Of a stretch of 64,000 nucleotides of DNA, positions 17,552-25,797 are shown piece by piece. Position 1 is the stretch's first letter, and every line of letters begins with the position of its first letter. Under the pieces are notes generated by a model that was not told the origin of the DNA, did not search any database, and worked only from the letters and a program-made list of their open reading frames with translations. A program made the position numbers and the translations under genes. Source of the DNA: Cognatilysobacter terrigena (GTDB taxonomy: Bacteria; Pseudomonadota; Gammaproteobacteria; Xanthomonadales; Xanthomonadaceae); contig NZ_SELT01000013.1 of NCBI RefSeq assembly GCF_004361065.1, forward strand, positions 1 to 64,000, given 5' to 3'.

Positions 17552-20341
17552 ATGACCCGAACCGCTCTTGCCGCAGCGCTGGCGCTGGCGTTTGCCACCG
17601 CCGCGTCCGCCACCGAATTCGCCCACCCCGACCACTACGAGTTCGACGCCTCGATCGCGGCGCCGTTCCGCGCGCAGGCCGGGCGGTTCCCGATCCAGCT
17701 GCACTTCGACTATCCGGGCGCCGGCGCGCGCACGGCGGCCGCGTGGACGCTGGACGTCGTCGCGCCGGACGGACGCGTCATCGCCAGCGACCGCGGCCTG
17801 ACCAAGCTCGGCGGCCGCCACGTCGCGGTGCCCTCCTCGTGGAACGGCGGCATGCAGCAGGGCGGCGCGGCACCCGCGGGTTACTACACGCTGCGCCTGC
17901 GCGCGGTGCCGACGGTGGTCGACGCCGCCGACACGCGCCCGATCGCGACGCGCATCGACGAAGCCTTCCGCCTGTTCGGCGACGAAGCCGTCGAACAGAC
18001 CTACGATGTGCAGGTCGGCAACGTCGCACCGGCGCGCATGCCGTCGCTGGTGCCGCTGCGAGTGGGCGCGCAGTCCGCGGTCGCGCCGTCACCGGCTCGC
18101 ACCAGCGGCGCATCGCAGCCGATGCTCGCGCAGTCCGCGGCAACACCGACGCTGACGGCGCAGGCCGCGCCCGCCACCGGCGGCCTGCCGTACACCGTCT
18201 ATTACGGCAACCTGCACAGCCAGACCAACCACAGCGACGGCGGGACGCCGCTCGCCTCGTGCAGCGGCGCTGAAAACCCGCAGGCGGGCACCATGGGCCC
18301 GACCGACGCCTACACGATGATGCAGAACCAGGCGCACGGCGACTTCCTGCTCACGTCCGAACACAACCACATGTTCGACGGCTCGACCGGCACGAACGCG
18401 AGCGCGAACCCCACCACCGCAATCAACCTGTTCAAGAGCGGCCTCAGCGCGGCGAGCAGCTATCGCAGCGCGCATCCCACGTTCCTCGCCCTGTACGGCC
18501 TGGAGTGGGGCGTCATCAGCAACGGCGGCCACCTCAACCTGCTCAACGTCGACGCGCTCGCCGAGTGGGAGACGAACTCCTCGGGCCAGCTGATCGGCGA
18601 AGTGAACACGCCCAAGAGCGACTACCCGGCGCTGTATTCGACGATGAAGTCGCGCGGCTGGATCGGCATGTTCAACCACCCGGCCACCAGCGGGCAGTTC
18701 CTCGTCAACGGCACCGCGCTCGGCTACGACGCGAACGGCGCGCAGGTGATGGTGCTGGCCGAGGTGCTCAACTCGTCGGCGTTCTCGACCAACACCACCG
18801 AAACCGAAACGGGGCGCAGCAGTTACCAGTCGGCGTGGAACATCCTGCTCGAGCGCGGCTACCACGTCGCACCCGCGAGCGACCAGGACAACCACTGCGC
18901 GAACTGGGGCCTGTCCTTCACCAACCGCACCGGCGTGCTGCTACCGAGCGGTGCCGCGCTCAACACGACCAACTTCTACGACGCGCTGAAGGCGCGCCGC
19001 ACGTTCGCCACCGAAGACCGCAGCGGCCAGCTCGTGCTGACTGCGAACGGCCACGTGATGGGCGAGACCTTCAACAACAGCGGCGCGCTCACGCTCACCG
19101 CGAACTACGCGAGCACCAGTGGGCAGACGGCGCAACGCGTGCAGTTCTTCGAAGGCGTGCCGGGCCGCAACGGGACGGTGACGCAGCTCTACGAGGGCAG
19201 CGGCAGCACGACGATCACCCCGGCCAGCGGCGACCACTTCTATTACGTGCAGGTCACGCAGGCGAACGGCCTGCGCCTGTGGTCGGCGCCAGTGTGGGTG
19301 ACGCAGGGCACGGGCGGCGGCGACACCACTGCACCGACGGTGAGCGCGTCCGAATCCGGCACCAGCGGCACGATCACGCTGTCGGCGACGGCCTCGGACA
19401 ACGTCGGCGTGTCGAAGGTCGAGTTCTACGTCGACGGTGCGCTCAAAGGCACCGACACCTCGTCGCCATACTCGATGACGCTGAACTCGACGACGCTCAC
19501 CAACGGCTCGCACACGCTGGTCGCTAAGGCTTACGACGCGGCCGGCAATGTCGGTTCGTCGTCGAGCGTCGCCTTCAGCGTCAGCAACGCCAGCAGCGAT
19601 ACGACGGCACCGACGGTGAGCGCGTCCGAATCCGGCGCCAGCGGCACGATCACGCTGTCCGCAACCGCATCGGACAACGTCGGTGTGTCCAAGGTCGAGT
19701 TCTATGTCGACAGCGCGCTCAAGGGCACGGACACCTCGTCGCCGTACTCGGTGACGCTGGACTCCACCACGCTCGCCAACGGCTCGCACACGCTGGTCGC
19801 CAAGGCTTATGACGCGGCCGGCAACGTCGGTTCGTCGTCGAGCGTGGCGTTCTCGGTGAGCAACACGACGACCGCGACGGAGCTGCTGCAGAACGGCGGC
19901 TTCGAGTCGGGCACGACGGGCTGGTCGGCCAAGGCCGGCAGCATCACCAACGACGCGAGCTATCCCGCTCACTCGGGCAGCTACTACCTGTGGTCGAACG
20001 GCTACGGCACGGCCAACACCGAGTACACGTACCAGACGGTCACGATCCCCTCGACCGCGACCACGGTCACGCTGACCTTCTGGCTGCGCGTGGACAGCAA
20101 CGAGACCACCACGACGACCGCCTACGACACGATGAAGGTGCAGCTGCGCAACTCCAGCAACACCGTGCTGTCGACTCTGGCCACGTACTCCAACCTCAAC
20201 AAGGGCACGAGCTACGTGCAGAAGACGTTCGATGTGTCGAGCTACCGCGGCCAGACGGTGCGCGTGTACTTCGAAGGCGTCGAGGACTCGAGCGTGATCA
20301 CCTCGTTCCTGCTCGACGACGTGTCGCTGAAGTCGAAGTAA
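17552..20341 (+). CDS. Secreted PHP-type metalloesterase-like protein with two Ig-like repeats and a C-terminal adhesion/binding module
   Basis: About 929 residues. A Sec signal peptide (MTRTALAAALALAFATAASA) is followed by an Ig-like N-terminal region, a Thr/Ala-rich linker (near 185-210), and a PHP-like domain with metal ligands in NLHSQTNHSDG (about 220), TSEHNHM (about 270), FNHPATSG (about 375) and ASDQDNH (about 445), as in CehA/McbA-type hydrolases. Two near-identical 92-residue Ig-like modules follow (from about 590 and 682: DNVGVSKVEFYVD, AYDAAGNVGSSSSVAFSV), then a ~150-residue beta-sandwich (LLQNGGFESGTTGW to LLDDVSLKSK) like the C-terminal modules of secreted proteases in Lysobacter and myxobacteria. 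An in-frame ATG at 17528 is an alternative start; the signal peptide favours 17552. It ends at a strong terminator. Substrate unknown. Confidence 0.85.
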   Translation: MTRTALAAALALAFATAASATEFAHPDHYEFDASIAAPFRAQAGRFPIQLHFDYPGAGARTAAAWTLDVVAPDGRVIASDRGLTKLGGRHVAVPSSWNGGMQQGGAAPAGYYTLRLRAVPTVVDAADTRPIATRIDEAFRLFGDEAVEQTYDVQVGNVAPARMPSLVPLRVGAQSAVAPSPARTSGASQPMLAQSAATPTLTAQAAPATGGLPYTVYYGNLHSQTNHSDGGTPLASCSGAENPQAGTMGPTDAYTMMQNQAHGDFLLTSEHNHMFDGSTGTNASANPTTAINLFKSGLSAASSYRSAHPTFLALYGLEWGVISNGGHLNLLNVDALAEWETNSSGQLIGEVNTPKSDYPALYSTMKSRGWIGMFNHPATSGQFLVNGTALGYDANGAQVMVLAEVLNSSAFSTNTTETETGRSSYQSAWNILLERGYHVAPASDQDNHCANWGLSFTNRTGVLLPSGAALNTTNFYDALKARRTFATEDRSGQLVLTANGHVMGETFNNSGALTLTANYASTSGQTAQRVQFFEGVPGRNGTVTQLYEGSGSTTITPASGDHFYYVQVTQANGLRLWSAPVWVTQGTGGGDTTAPTVSASESGTSGTITLSATASDNVGVSKVEFYVDGALKGTDTSSPYSMTLNSTTLTNGSHTLVAKAYDAAGNVGSSSSVAFSVSNASSDTTAPTVSASESGASGTITLSATASDNVGVSKVEFYVDSALKGTDTSSPYSVTLDSTTLANGSHTLVAKAYDAAGNVGSSSSVAFSVSNTTTATELLQNGGFESGTTGWSAKAGSITNDASYPAHSGSYYLWSNGYGTANTEYTYQTVTIPSTATTVTLTFWLRVDSNETTTTTAYDTMKVQLRNSSNTVLSTLATYSNLNKGTSYVQKTFDVSSYRGQTVRVYFEGVEDSSVITSFLLDDVSLKSK
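19331..19594 (+). repeat. Copy 1 of a 276-bp direct repeat (Ig-like module)
   Basis: The stretch starting GCACCGACGGTGAGCGCG recurs with a period of exactly 276 bp (92 codons) at 19607. The encoded modules differ at only a few residues (for example T/A after SG, DGALKG/DSALKG, SMTLNS/SVTLDS), which points to a recent tandem duplication. Confidence 0.9.
19607..19870 (+). repeat. Copy 2 of the 276-bp direct repeat (Ig-like module)
   Basis: Second unit of the tandem pair described at 19331-19594. It ends at FSVSNTTTA, after which the unrelated C-terminal module begins. Such identical neighbours are sites of unequal recombination, so module number may vary between strains. Confidence 0.9.
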
Positions 20342-20363
20342 GACGGTTCGAGTTGCAGTGATC

Positions 20364-20397
20364 CGACGCCCCGGCTCGTCCGGGGCGTCGTTGTTTT
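20364..20397 (+). terminator. Intrinsic terminator between the PHP-protein and SDR genes
   Basis: Perfect 11-bp stem (20364-20374 with 20380-20390), five-base loop CTCGT, and tail TTGTTTT. It starts 22 bases after the stop of the plus-strand gene and abuts the stop of the minus-strand SDR gene, so the tail serves the plus strand while the stem may also slow transcription coming from the right. Confidence 0.85.
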
Positions 20398-21140
20398 CAG
20401 AGCCGGTCGAGGCGCCCGCCGTCGACGCGCACTTCCGCGCCCTGCACGAAGCGCGCATCGTCCGACGCGAGATACGCGACGAGCGCGGCGACATCCTCCG
20501 GCTTGCCGATGTCCCGGTCGTCCAGCGTTTCGAGGCCGCTCTTGACGTTCGGATTCTCGCGCAGCATCGGCGTATCGATCGCTCCGGGCAGGATCACGTT
20601 CGCGCGGATGCCGCGCGCCTTGCCTTCCAGCACCGTCGAGCGCGTCAGCGACACCAGCGCGGCCTTCGCGGCGGCGTAGTTCGCCACATGCGGCGTGGTT
20701 TCCACCGCGTGGATGCTGGAGACGTTGACGATCGCGCCGCCGTCCTTCATGTGCAGGAACGCCTGCTTGGTGAAGAAGAACGCGCCGACCAGATCCACAC
20801 CGAGCACGCGCAGCCAGTCGTCGCCAGTAAGGTCTTCCAGCGCCTTGAACTGCATCAGCCCGGCGTTGTTGACGATGACGTCGATGCGGCCGAAGCGGTC
20901 GAGCACCGACGTCACCGTCGCCTCGACCTGCGCCTCGACGCTCACGTCGCACAGGCTCGCCATGACGTCCGGCGCGCCGGCGTCGTGCACCTGGGGCGCG
21001 GCGGCGTCAAGGTTGGCCTGGTTGTAGTCGACCAGCACCACGCGCGCACCTTCGGCGGCGAAGCGTTTGCAGATCGCGAGGCCGATGCCGCTGGCGCCGC
21101 CGGTGACCAGCGCCACCCTGTTCTCGAAACGTCGCTCCAC
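20397..21140 (-). CDS. Short-chain dehydrogenase/reductase (SDR)
   Basis: A 247-residue classical SDR. The nucleotide-binding motif TGGASGIG is at residues 13-20, an acidic residue after the second strand (VLVDYN) favours NAD, NNAG lies at 91-94, and the catalytic triad is Ser142, Tyr155 and Lys159. The GTG start at 21140 is supported by a GAGGAG Shine-Dalgarno. The C-terminus GAEVRVDGG is the usual SDR ending. The gene begins ten bases downstream of the stop of a GH1-like glycosidase on the same strand, so the two are probably co-transcribed; this suggests oxidation of the released sugar (glucose/galactose dehydrogenase-like), but the substrate is inferred from context only. Confidence 0.87.
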   Translation of the reverse strand: MERRFENRVALVTGGASGIGLAICKRFAAEGARVVLVDYNQANLDAAAPQVHDAGAPDVMASLCDVSVEAQVEATVTSVLDRFGRIDVIVNNAGLMQFKALEDLTGDDWLRVLGVDLVGAFFFTKQAFLHMKDGGAIVNVSSIHAVETTPHVANYAAAKAALVSLTRSTVLEGKARGIRANVILPGAIDTPMLRENPNVKSGLETLDDRDIGKPEDVAALVAYLASDDARFVQGAEVRVDGGRLDRL

Positions 21141-21150
21141 GTGTCGCTCC

Positions 21151-22479
21151 TCAGGTTCCGCTCGTGGCGGCGTTCGCGTCCGCCGTGGCGCGGTCGTCGC
21201 GCTTGGCGGCGGCGTTCGCTTGCTGCTCGGCGTCGTGCTCGGTCGCGTAGTCGGCCGGCATGGTCACGGGCACCTGCAGGCAGACGCTGTTGGTCGGCAG
21301 CACCTGTTGCCAGTCGGCAATGAGCTGCTTGTAGGCCTGGCCGACCGGCCGGATCTTGCGATCGAGGTCGTACAGGCCGACCTCGAACACGCGACCGTTC
21401 GGCTCGCGCAGGGCCGTGTCCCAGTCGATCTGGTCGGTCAGCGAGTACCAGGTGAAACCGACCACCGGCACGCCGTCGTTGCGCACGCGCAGCACGTTGG
21501 CCCACTCCTTCCACAGCCAGTTCACCGCCTCGTCGCCGTTCGGCCCCTGGCGGAGATTGGTCTCGGTGTGCATGACCGGCAGCCGGTAGCGGTCGTGGTA
21601 CTGGCGCGTAATGACGTGGTAGCCGAACACCTCGCCCGATGCGCGCGTGCTGCCGTCGGCGCATACGCGGTGCTCGTTGGTGACGTAGTAGTCGTTCCCC
21701 ATGATGCAGTTGTGCTTGTACTTGTGTGCCATGAAGAAGTGGTACTCGTCGCGCGTCATTCCGTTGTCCATCAGGTACTCGTACATCTCGGAATTGACAC
21801 GGCGCCCGTAATTGAGATCCAGCGAGAGGAAGCGGCGCGCATTCATCACTTCCGCAGGCTGGATCGCCGCCGGGTTCTCGGCATGGAAGTACTCGGACGA
21901 CTCACTCTGGATGAAGATCGCGTCCGGCCGCACCTCGAGGATCGCGCCCATCGCGAGCACGTTCGCCTTGACGATGTTCTTGAGCGCGGTGACGAAGGCC
22001 GTGTCGCTCGCGAGCTCCTCGTTCCACCAGCCGTACAGCGCGGAGAACGCCGCGCAGATGTACATCTCGTTGACCGGCGTATAGAGCTGCACCCAGGGGA
22101 AGCGACGCGCGAAGTCGCCGGCGTAACGCGCGAACAGGGCAGGGAAGTCGGGGTTCTGGAAATTGCCGATCCAGTCGGGCACGCCGAAATGGCAGAGATC
22201 CGTGATCGGCGCGATGTTGCGTCGGCGCAGGTCGGGAAAGGTGATGTCCGCGAACGCCCAGTCGTAGCGGCCGTCGCCCAGCCAGGTCGTGTGGATGGGC
22301 GGGCCGTAGCGCAGCACCGGCACGCCGAGGTCCTGCACCAGGTCGAAGTCGAGCGCCCACTTGTCGTAGTGCCCGCACAGCGCCATCTCGTCGACGCGAT
22401 GCGTGCCGCCGCGAATCGTGGGATAGCTGTTCTCGATGCCGGTGGCGAACAGGAAACTCGGAGGCATGGCGGCGCGCAT
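21151..22479 (-). CDS. Glycoside hydrolase family 1-like protein
   Basis: A 442-residue protein with the (beta/alpha)8 features of GH1 glycosidases: FLFATGIENSYP at residues 9-20 (compare the GH1 N-terminal FLWG segment), an acid/base Glu138 in YTPVNEM (the NEP-type motif with Met instead of Pro), and a likely nucleophile Glu306 in MHTETN; WYSLTDQIDWD corresponds to the aglycone/end region. No signal peptide is seen, so it should be cytoplasmic. After about residue 415 the tail is Ala/Asp/Arg-rich and probably disordered. It belongs to the divergent GH1-related branch found next to sugar dehydrogenases or epimerases rather than to classical beta-glucosidases. It leads a two-gene unit with the SDR. 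Glycosidase fold is likely; specificity unknown. Confidence 0.78.
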   Translation of the reverse strand: MRAAMPPSFLFATGIENSYPTIRGGTHRVDEMALCGHYDKWALDFDLVQDLGVPVLRYGPPIHTTWLGDGRYDWAFADITFPDLRRRNIAPITDLCHFGVPDWIGNFQNPDFPALFARYAGDFARRFPWVQLYTPVNEMYICAAFSALYGWWNEELASDTAFVTALKNIVKANVLAMGAILEVRPDAIFIQSESSEYFHAENPAAIQPAEVMNARRFLSLDLNYGRRVNSEMYEYLMDNGMTRDEYHFFMAHKYKHNCIMGNDYYVTNEHRVCADGSTRASGEVFGYHVITRQYHDRYRLPVMHTETNLRQGPNGDEAVNWLWKEWANVLRVRNDGVPVVGFTWYSLTDQIDWDTALREPNGRVFEVGLYDLDRKIRPVGQAYKQLIADWQQVLPTNSVCLQVPVTMPADYATEHDAEQQANAAAKRDDRATADANAATSGT

Positions 22480-22604
22480 GGACGGGGCCGTCGCAGGCTA
22501 GGCGGGCGGGCGCAGCCGCGGCATGAAAACGCGGCTACGGCCGGATCGACAGGCTCGGCACGTCGCGTGCGCGACGGTGTCCGCCCCAGTCCCGGAGCAC
22601 ACGC

Positions 22605-22952
22605 ATGGCCGCGAACGACACCTCGCCATCGATGGACGAATGCATCGCCCACTGCATCGCCTGCCACGCGCTCTGCGTCGAGACGATGCGCCATTGCCTC
22701 GAACTCGGTGGTGAGCACGCGTCGCCCGATCACATCCTGCTGATGGCGACCTGCGCGGACATCTGCCGCACCAGCGCGGACGCGATGCTGCGCGGTGTCG
22801 ACGTGCACGTGCACACCTGCCGTGCCTGTGCCGAAATCTGCCGGCGCTGCGCCGAGGACTGCGAACGCATGGCCGCCGACGACGCGACGATGCAGCGCTG
22901 CGCCGATGCCTGCCGCCGCTGCGCGGAGTCGTGCGCACGCATGGCGGCATGA
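22605..22952 (+). CDS. Cysteine-rich four-helix-bundle copper-binding protein (Csp/DUF326-like)
   Basis: A 115-residue protein with 16 Cys arranged in helical CxxxC and CxxC patterns (ECIAHCIACHALC, ATCADIC, TCRACAEICRRC, RCADACRRC). This is the signature of the DUF326/Csp family, in which the Cys line the core of a four-helix bundle and store many Cu(I) ions. There is no signal peptide or Tat motif, so it resembles cytosolic Csp3 rather than exported Csp1. The ATG at 22605 has a GGAG about eight bases upstream. It stands alone between the divergent GH1 gene and an esterase gene; no copper exporter or regulator is nearby. Family is well supported, the metal in vivo is inferred. Confidence 0.85.
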   Translation: MAANDTSPSMDECIAHCIACHALCVETMRHCLELGGEHASPDHILLMATCADICRTSADAMLRGVDVHVHTCRACAEICRRCAEDCERMAADDATMQRCADACRRCAESCARMAA

Positions 22953-22958
22953 GGCGGC

Positions 22959-22964
22959 TATAGT
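22959..22964 (+). promoter_or_regulatory. Candidate -10 box TATAGT before the esterase gene
   Basis: TATAGT lies seven bases after the stop of the Cys-rich protein gene and would start transcription near 22971, about 20 bases before the TTG start at 22991. A GGAG at 22980-22983 then serves as Shine-Dalgarno. No clear -35 element. Confidence 0.35.
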
Positions 22965-22990
22965 CCGCGTCCCCGCATCGGAGACGCGAC

Positions 22991-23683
22991 TTGGACCTGC
23001 CCGAACGCATCGAAAAGGAAACCGGCGAATCGCCGCGCTGGTCGGTGATCTGGCTGCACGGCCTCGGCGCGGACGGCAACGACTTCGCGCCGCTCGTGCC
23101 CGAACTGGTGCGTCCGCAGTGGCCGGCGATGCGTTTCGTGTTCCCGCATGCGCCGGTGCAGCCCGTCACCATCAATGGCGGCATGCGCATGCGCTCGTGG
23201 TACGACATCGTGAGCTTCGATCTCACGGGTCGCGCGGATGCAAAGGGCGTGGATGAATCGGTCGCGCGCGTCGACGCGCTGATCGCGCAGGAGATCGAAC
23301 GCGGCGTGCCGGCGTCGCGCATCGTGCTGGCGGGCTTCTCGCAGGGCGGCGCGGTGACGCTCGCCGCGGGCCTGCGTCGCACCGAGCCGCTCGCGGGGCT
23401 GGTCGCGCTGTCGACCTACCTGCCGCTGGGCGTCGATGCGCTCGCACGGCTCGACGAGACGCCCGTCGCCGCGCGCAGCCAGCCCGTGTTCGTCGCGCAC
23501 GGCCGCCAGGACCCCGTCGTGCCGTACGCGGCGGGCGAAGACGCGGCGCGGCGCCTGCGCGCGCTGGGCTTCGCGGTGGACTTCCACGCCTACCCGATGC
23601 AGCACCAGGTCTGCCTCGAGGAGATCGACGCCCTGCGCGGGTGGTTCGACCGCATTCTGGCGACGGATTCAGAAAACCGTTGA
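22991..23683 (+). CDS. Carboxylesterase/phospholipase-type alpha/beta hydrolase
   Basis: A 230-residue cytoplasmic esterase of the carboxylesterase/acyl-protein thioesterase family. WLHGLGADGNDF at residues 21-32 is the oxyanion-hole region, the nucleophile motif GFSQGG lies near 113-118, Asp in GRQDPVVP and His in YPMQHQVC complete the triad. The length matches typical bacterial members (about 220 residues). Translation appears to start at TTG 22991: the residues directly after it match the family N-terminus, no ATG is available until the middle of the domain, and a GGAG box precedes it. It hydrolyses short-chain esters by family; natural substrate unknown. It probably forms its own transcription unit ahead of algR. 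Confidence 0.88.
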   Translation: MDLPERIEKETGESPRWSVIWLHGLGADGNDFAPLVPELVRPQWPAMRFVFPHAPVQPVTINGGMRMRSWYDIVSFDLTGRADAKGVDESVARVDALIAQEIERGVPASRIVLAGFSQGGAVTLAAGLRRTEPLAGLVALSTYLPLGVDALARLDETPVAARSQPVFVAHGRQDPVVPYAAGEDAARRLRALGFAVDFHAYPMQHQVCLEEIDALRGWFDRILATDSENR

Positions 23684-23713
23684 CGCGCACCTTCCACGGA
23701 CGCTCGGGAACGC

Positions 23714-23719
23714 TACTAT
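23714..23719 (+). promoter_or_regulatory. Candidate -10 box TACTAT before algR
   Basis: TACTAT would place transcription start near 23726, about 25 bases before the GTG start at 23751; a strong GGAGGGG Shine-Dalgarno follows at 23741-23747. The -35 region is not recognisable. Confidence 0.3.
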
Positions 23720-23750
23720 CAGTCCCGGGGGGGTATCGACGGAGGGGTAC

Positions 23751-24482
23751 GTGGATACGCTGAATGTTGTAGTCGCCGAAGACGAGCCGTTGGCTCGCGA
23801 CCGTCTGCGCGCCCTGCTCGAAGAGCAGCCGGGCGTGTACGTCGTCGCGACGGCGGCCGACGGCACACAGGCGCTGCAGGCGTGCGCCGAACATCATCCG
23901 GACCTGGTCCTGCTCGACGTGTCGATGCCGGGCATGGACGGGTTGGAAACCGCGCGCCATCTCGCCGCAAGCGAGCCGCGCCCGGCGGTCATCTTCTGCA
24001 CGGCGTACGACGCGCATGCGGTGTCGGCGTTCGAAGCCGAAGCGCTGGATTACCTGGTGAAGCCGGTTCGTCCGGAACGTCTCGCGGCCGCGCTCGATCG
24101 CGTGCGTCGCCTGACGTCCGTGCGCACCAATGGCGACGGCAGCACGCGCAAGCGCACGCACCTGTGCGCGCGCCTTCGCGGCTCGCTGCGCCTGATCCCG
24201 ATCGACGACATCCACTACCTCCAAGCGGAGGAGAAGTACGTCGTCGTGCACCACGCGCGGGGCGAGGACCTGATCGAGGAATCGCTGCGCTCGCTGGAGA
24301 TCGAGTTCGGCGACCGCTTCGTGCGCATCCATCGCAACTGCCTGGTCGCGCGCCACGAGCTGGTCGAACTCAAGCGCAGCCCGGACGGCCATGTGCAGGC
24401 GGTGCTGCGCCACGGCCGCCAGCCGCTGGAAGTCAGCCGTCGCTGCGTCGCCTCGCTGCGCGAGCGCCTCGCGCACCTGTGA
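23751..24482 (+). CDS. algR: LytTR-family response regulator, AlgR-like
   Basis: A 243-residue two-component regulator. The receiver domain (1-120) has the acidic pair Glu10/Asp11, phospho-acceptor Asp56 in LLDVSMPG, Thr in FCTAYD and Lys in LVKPVRP. The C-terminal LytTR DNA-binding domain (about 140-243) contains IDDIHYLQAEEKYVVVHH and FVRIHRNCLVAR, typical of AlgR. The GTG start at 23751 is chosen for its GGAGGGG box and because the receiver strand begins right after it. The gene lies immediately before hemC with one small gene between, the gene order known from Pseudomonas and Xanthomonas for algR, which supports the name. The partner histidine kinase (AlgZ/FimS type) is not found upstream in this window, where an esterase stands instead. 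Confidence 0.88.
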   Translation: MDTLNVVVAEDEPLARDRLRALLEEQPGVYVVATAADGTQALQACAEHHPDLVLLDVSMPGMDGLETARHLAASEPRPAVIFCTAYDAHAVSAFEAEALDYLVKPVRPERLAAALDRVRRLTSVRTNGDGSTRKRTHLCARLRGSLRLIPIDDIHYLQAEEKYVVVHHARGEDLIEESLRSLEIEFGDRFVRIHRNCLVARHELVELKRSPDGHVQAVLRHGRQPLEVSRRCVASLRERLAHL

Positions 24483-24757
24483 GCGAGCAGCCCGCGGGCC
24501 CGCGCCTGGATCCCGCCGCGGCCGAAGCGGCGGCGGAGCGGCTGATGGCGATGCATCGGCTGCAGCAGGACGCCGACACCTACGCCACGGGCCAGAGCCG
24601 CGGCGTCGCGCGGATCTTAATCGTGCTGATCGGTGCGCTCGTCGGCGGTGTCTGCGGCGCGATGATGGGCGCGATGCGGCACCACACGATGGCCGGCGCG
24701 TTCCTGCTCGCCCTCGTCGGCGGCATGCTCGCGCTGGTGCAGAGCCGCCCGCGCTGA
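24479..24757 (+). CDS. Small two-helix membrane protein between algR and hemC
   Basis: A 92-residue protein starting at GTG 24479, overlapping the algR stop (GTGA), so it is translationally coupled. The N-terminal 45 residues are polar and Ala-rich with a helical pattern; residues about 46-65 (ILIVLIGALVGGVCG) and 70-86 (AGAFLLALVGGMLALV) are membrane segments separated by MMGAMRHHTM. I do not recognise a named family. Its conserved-looking place between algR and hemC suggests a link to the signalling system or simple operon membership; no function is claimed. Confidence 0.7.
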   Translation: MSEQPAGPRLDPAAAEAAAERLMAMHRLQQDADTYATGQSRGVARILIVLIGALVGGVCGAMMGAMRHHTMAGAFLLALVGGMLALVQSRPR

Positions 24758-24792
24758 TCACGGCAGCGGTTGGGCGATGACGCCCGATCCGC

Positions 24793-24798
24793 GACAAT
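24793..24798 (+). promoter_or_regulatory. Candidate -10 box GACAAT; hemC mRNA possibly leaderless
   Basis: GACAAT ends six bases before the hemC ATG (24805), so a transcript starting about seven bases downstream of it would begin at the ATG itself. No Shine-Dalgarno is present upstream of hemC. The same arrangement occurs before lptM and ubiE in this window. Confidence 0.4.
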
Positions 24799-24804
24799 GC
24801 CGCG

Positions 24805-25764
24805 ATGACTTCGTCCACGACCGGCGTGCTCCGCATCGCCACCCGCAAGAGCCCGCTCGCGCTGTGGCAGACCGAACACGTCGCCGACCGCCTGCGCGCC
24901 GCGCATCCCGGCCTCACCGTCGAACTCGTGCCGATGAGCACGCGCGGCGATGAAGTGCTGGATCGTTCGCTGGCGGCGATCGGCGGCAAGGGCCTGTTCC
25001 TCAAGGAACTCGAGCTCGCGATGCTGCGCGGCGAGGCCGACTGCGCCGTGCATTCGCTCAAGGACGTGCCGATGGAGCTGGAGCCCGGCTTCACGCTGCC
25101 CGCCATCCTCGAGCGCGCCGATTACGCGGACGCGTTCGTGAGCAACCGCTACGCGAATCTCGACGAACTGCCCGAGCGCGGGGTGGTGGGCACGTCGTCG
25201 CTGCGTCGGCAGGCTCAGCTGCGCGCACGTCGCCCCGACCTCGTGCTGCGCGACCTGCGCGGCAACGTCAACACGCGACTCGCCAAGCTCGACGCCGGCG
25301 ACTACGACGCGATCGTGCTCGCCTGCGCCGGCCTGCAGCGCCTCGGTTTCGACGATCGCATTCGCGCACGTCTCGCGGCGCCGGAGTGGTTGCCGGCACC
25401 GGCGCAGGGCGCGATCGCGATCGAATGCCGCAGAAAGGATGTCGCGACGATCGCGCTGTTCGATGCGTTGAACTGCGCCACCCCGCGCGCCTGCGTCGAG
25501 GCCGAGCGCGCGATGAATCGCGCGCTGCACGGCAGCTGCCATGTGCCGGTCGCCGCGTTTGCGACGCTCGATGGGACGCGCATGCATCTCGAAGGGCTGG
25601 TGGGGTCCGCGGTCGACGGCCGCCATGTGCGTGCGTCCGCGGACGGCGGCATCGATACGCCCGACGCGCTCGGCGAACTCGTCGCGCGCGAACTGCTGGC
25701 GCATGGCGCGTCGGAACTGATCGCCGCGTCGTCCGAGCCGGATACCGGGCCGTTCGTGTCCTGA
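24805..25764 (+). CDS. hemC: Hydroxymethylbilane synthase (porphobilinogen deaminase)
   Basis: A 319-residue enzyme that condenses four porphobilinogen molecules into hydroxymethylbilane in tetrapyrrole synthesis. Family motifs are complete: [12 protein letters not shown] at the N-terminus, the catalytic Asp in AVHSLKDVP, the Arg-rich substrate loop [11 protein letters not shown] and [10 protein letters not shown], and the dipyrromethane cofactor Cys at about residue 245 (LHGSCHVPV). Length is normal. It sits downstream of algR and a small membrane protein gene but with 47 bases between and its own putative promoter. hemD, often next, does not follow; a weak hairpin and a convergent SnoaL-like gene come instead. 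Confidence 0.96.
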   Translation: MTSSTTGVLRIATRKSPLALWQTEHVADRLRAAHPGLTVELVPMSTRGDEVLDRSLAAIGGKGLFLKELELAMLRGEADCAVHSLKDVPMELEPGFTLPAILERADYADAFVSNRYANLDELPERGVVGTSSLRRQAQLRARRPDLVLRDLRGNVNTRLAKLDAGDYDAIVLACAGLQRLGFDDRIRARLAAPEWLPAPAQGAIAIECRRKDVATIALFDALNCATPRACVEAERAMNRALHGSCHVPVAAFATLDGTRMHLEGLVGSAVDGRHVRASADGGIDTPDALGELVARELLAHGASELIAASSEPDTGPFVS

Positions 25765-25771
25765 AGTGGTG

Positions 25772-25794
25772 TCCGGTCGACTCGGACCGGATTT
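25772..25794 (+). terminator. Weak terminator-like hairpin after hemC
   Basis: TCCGGTC (25772-25778) pairs with GACCGGA (25785-25791) over a six-base loop and is followed by only TTT. It lies in the 33-bp space between the convergent hemC and SnoaL-like genes. Confidence 0.45.
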
Positions 25795-25797
25795 ACC

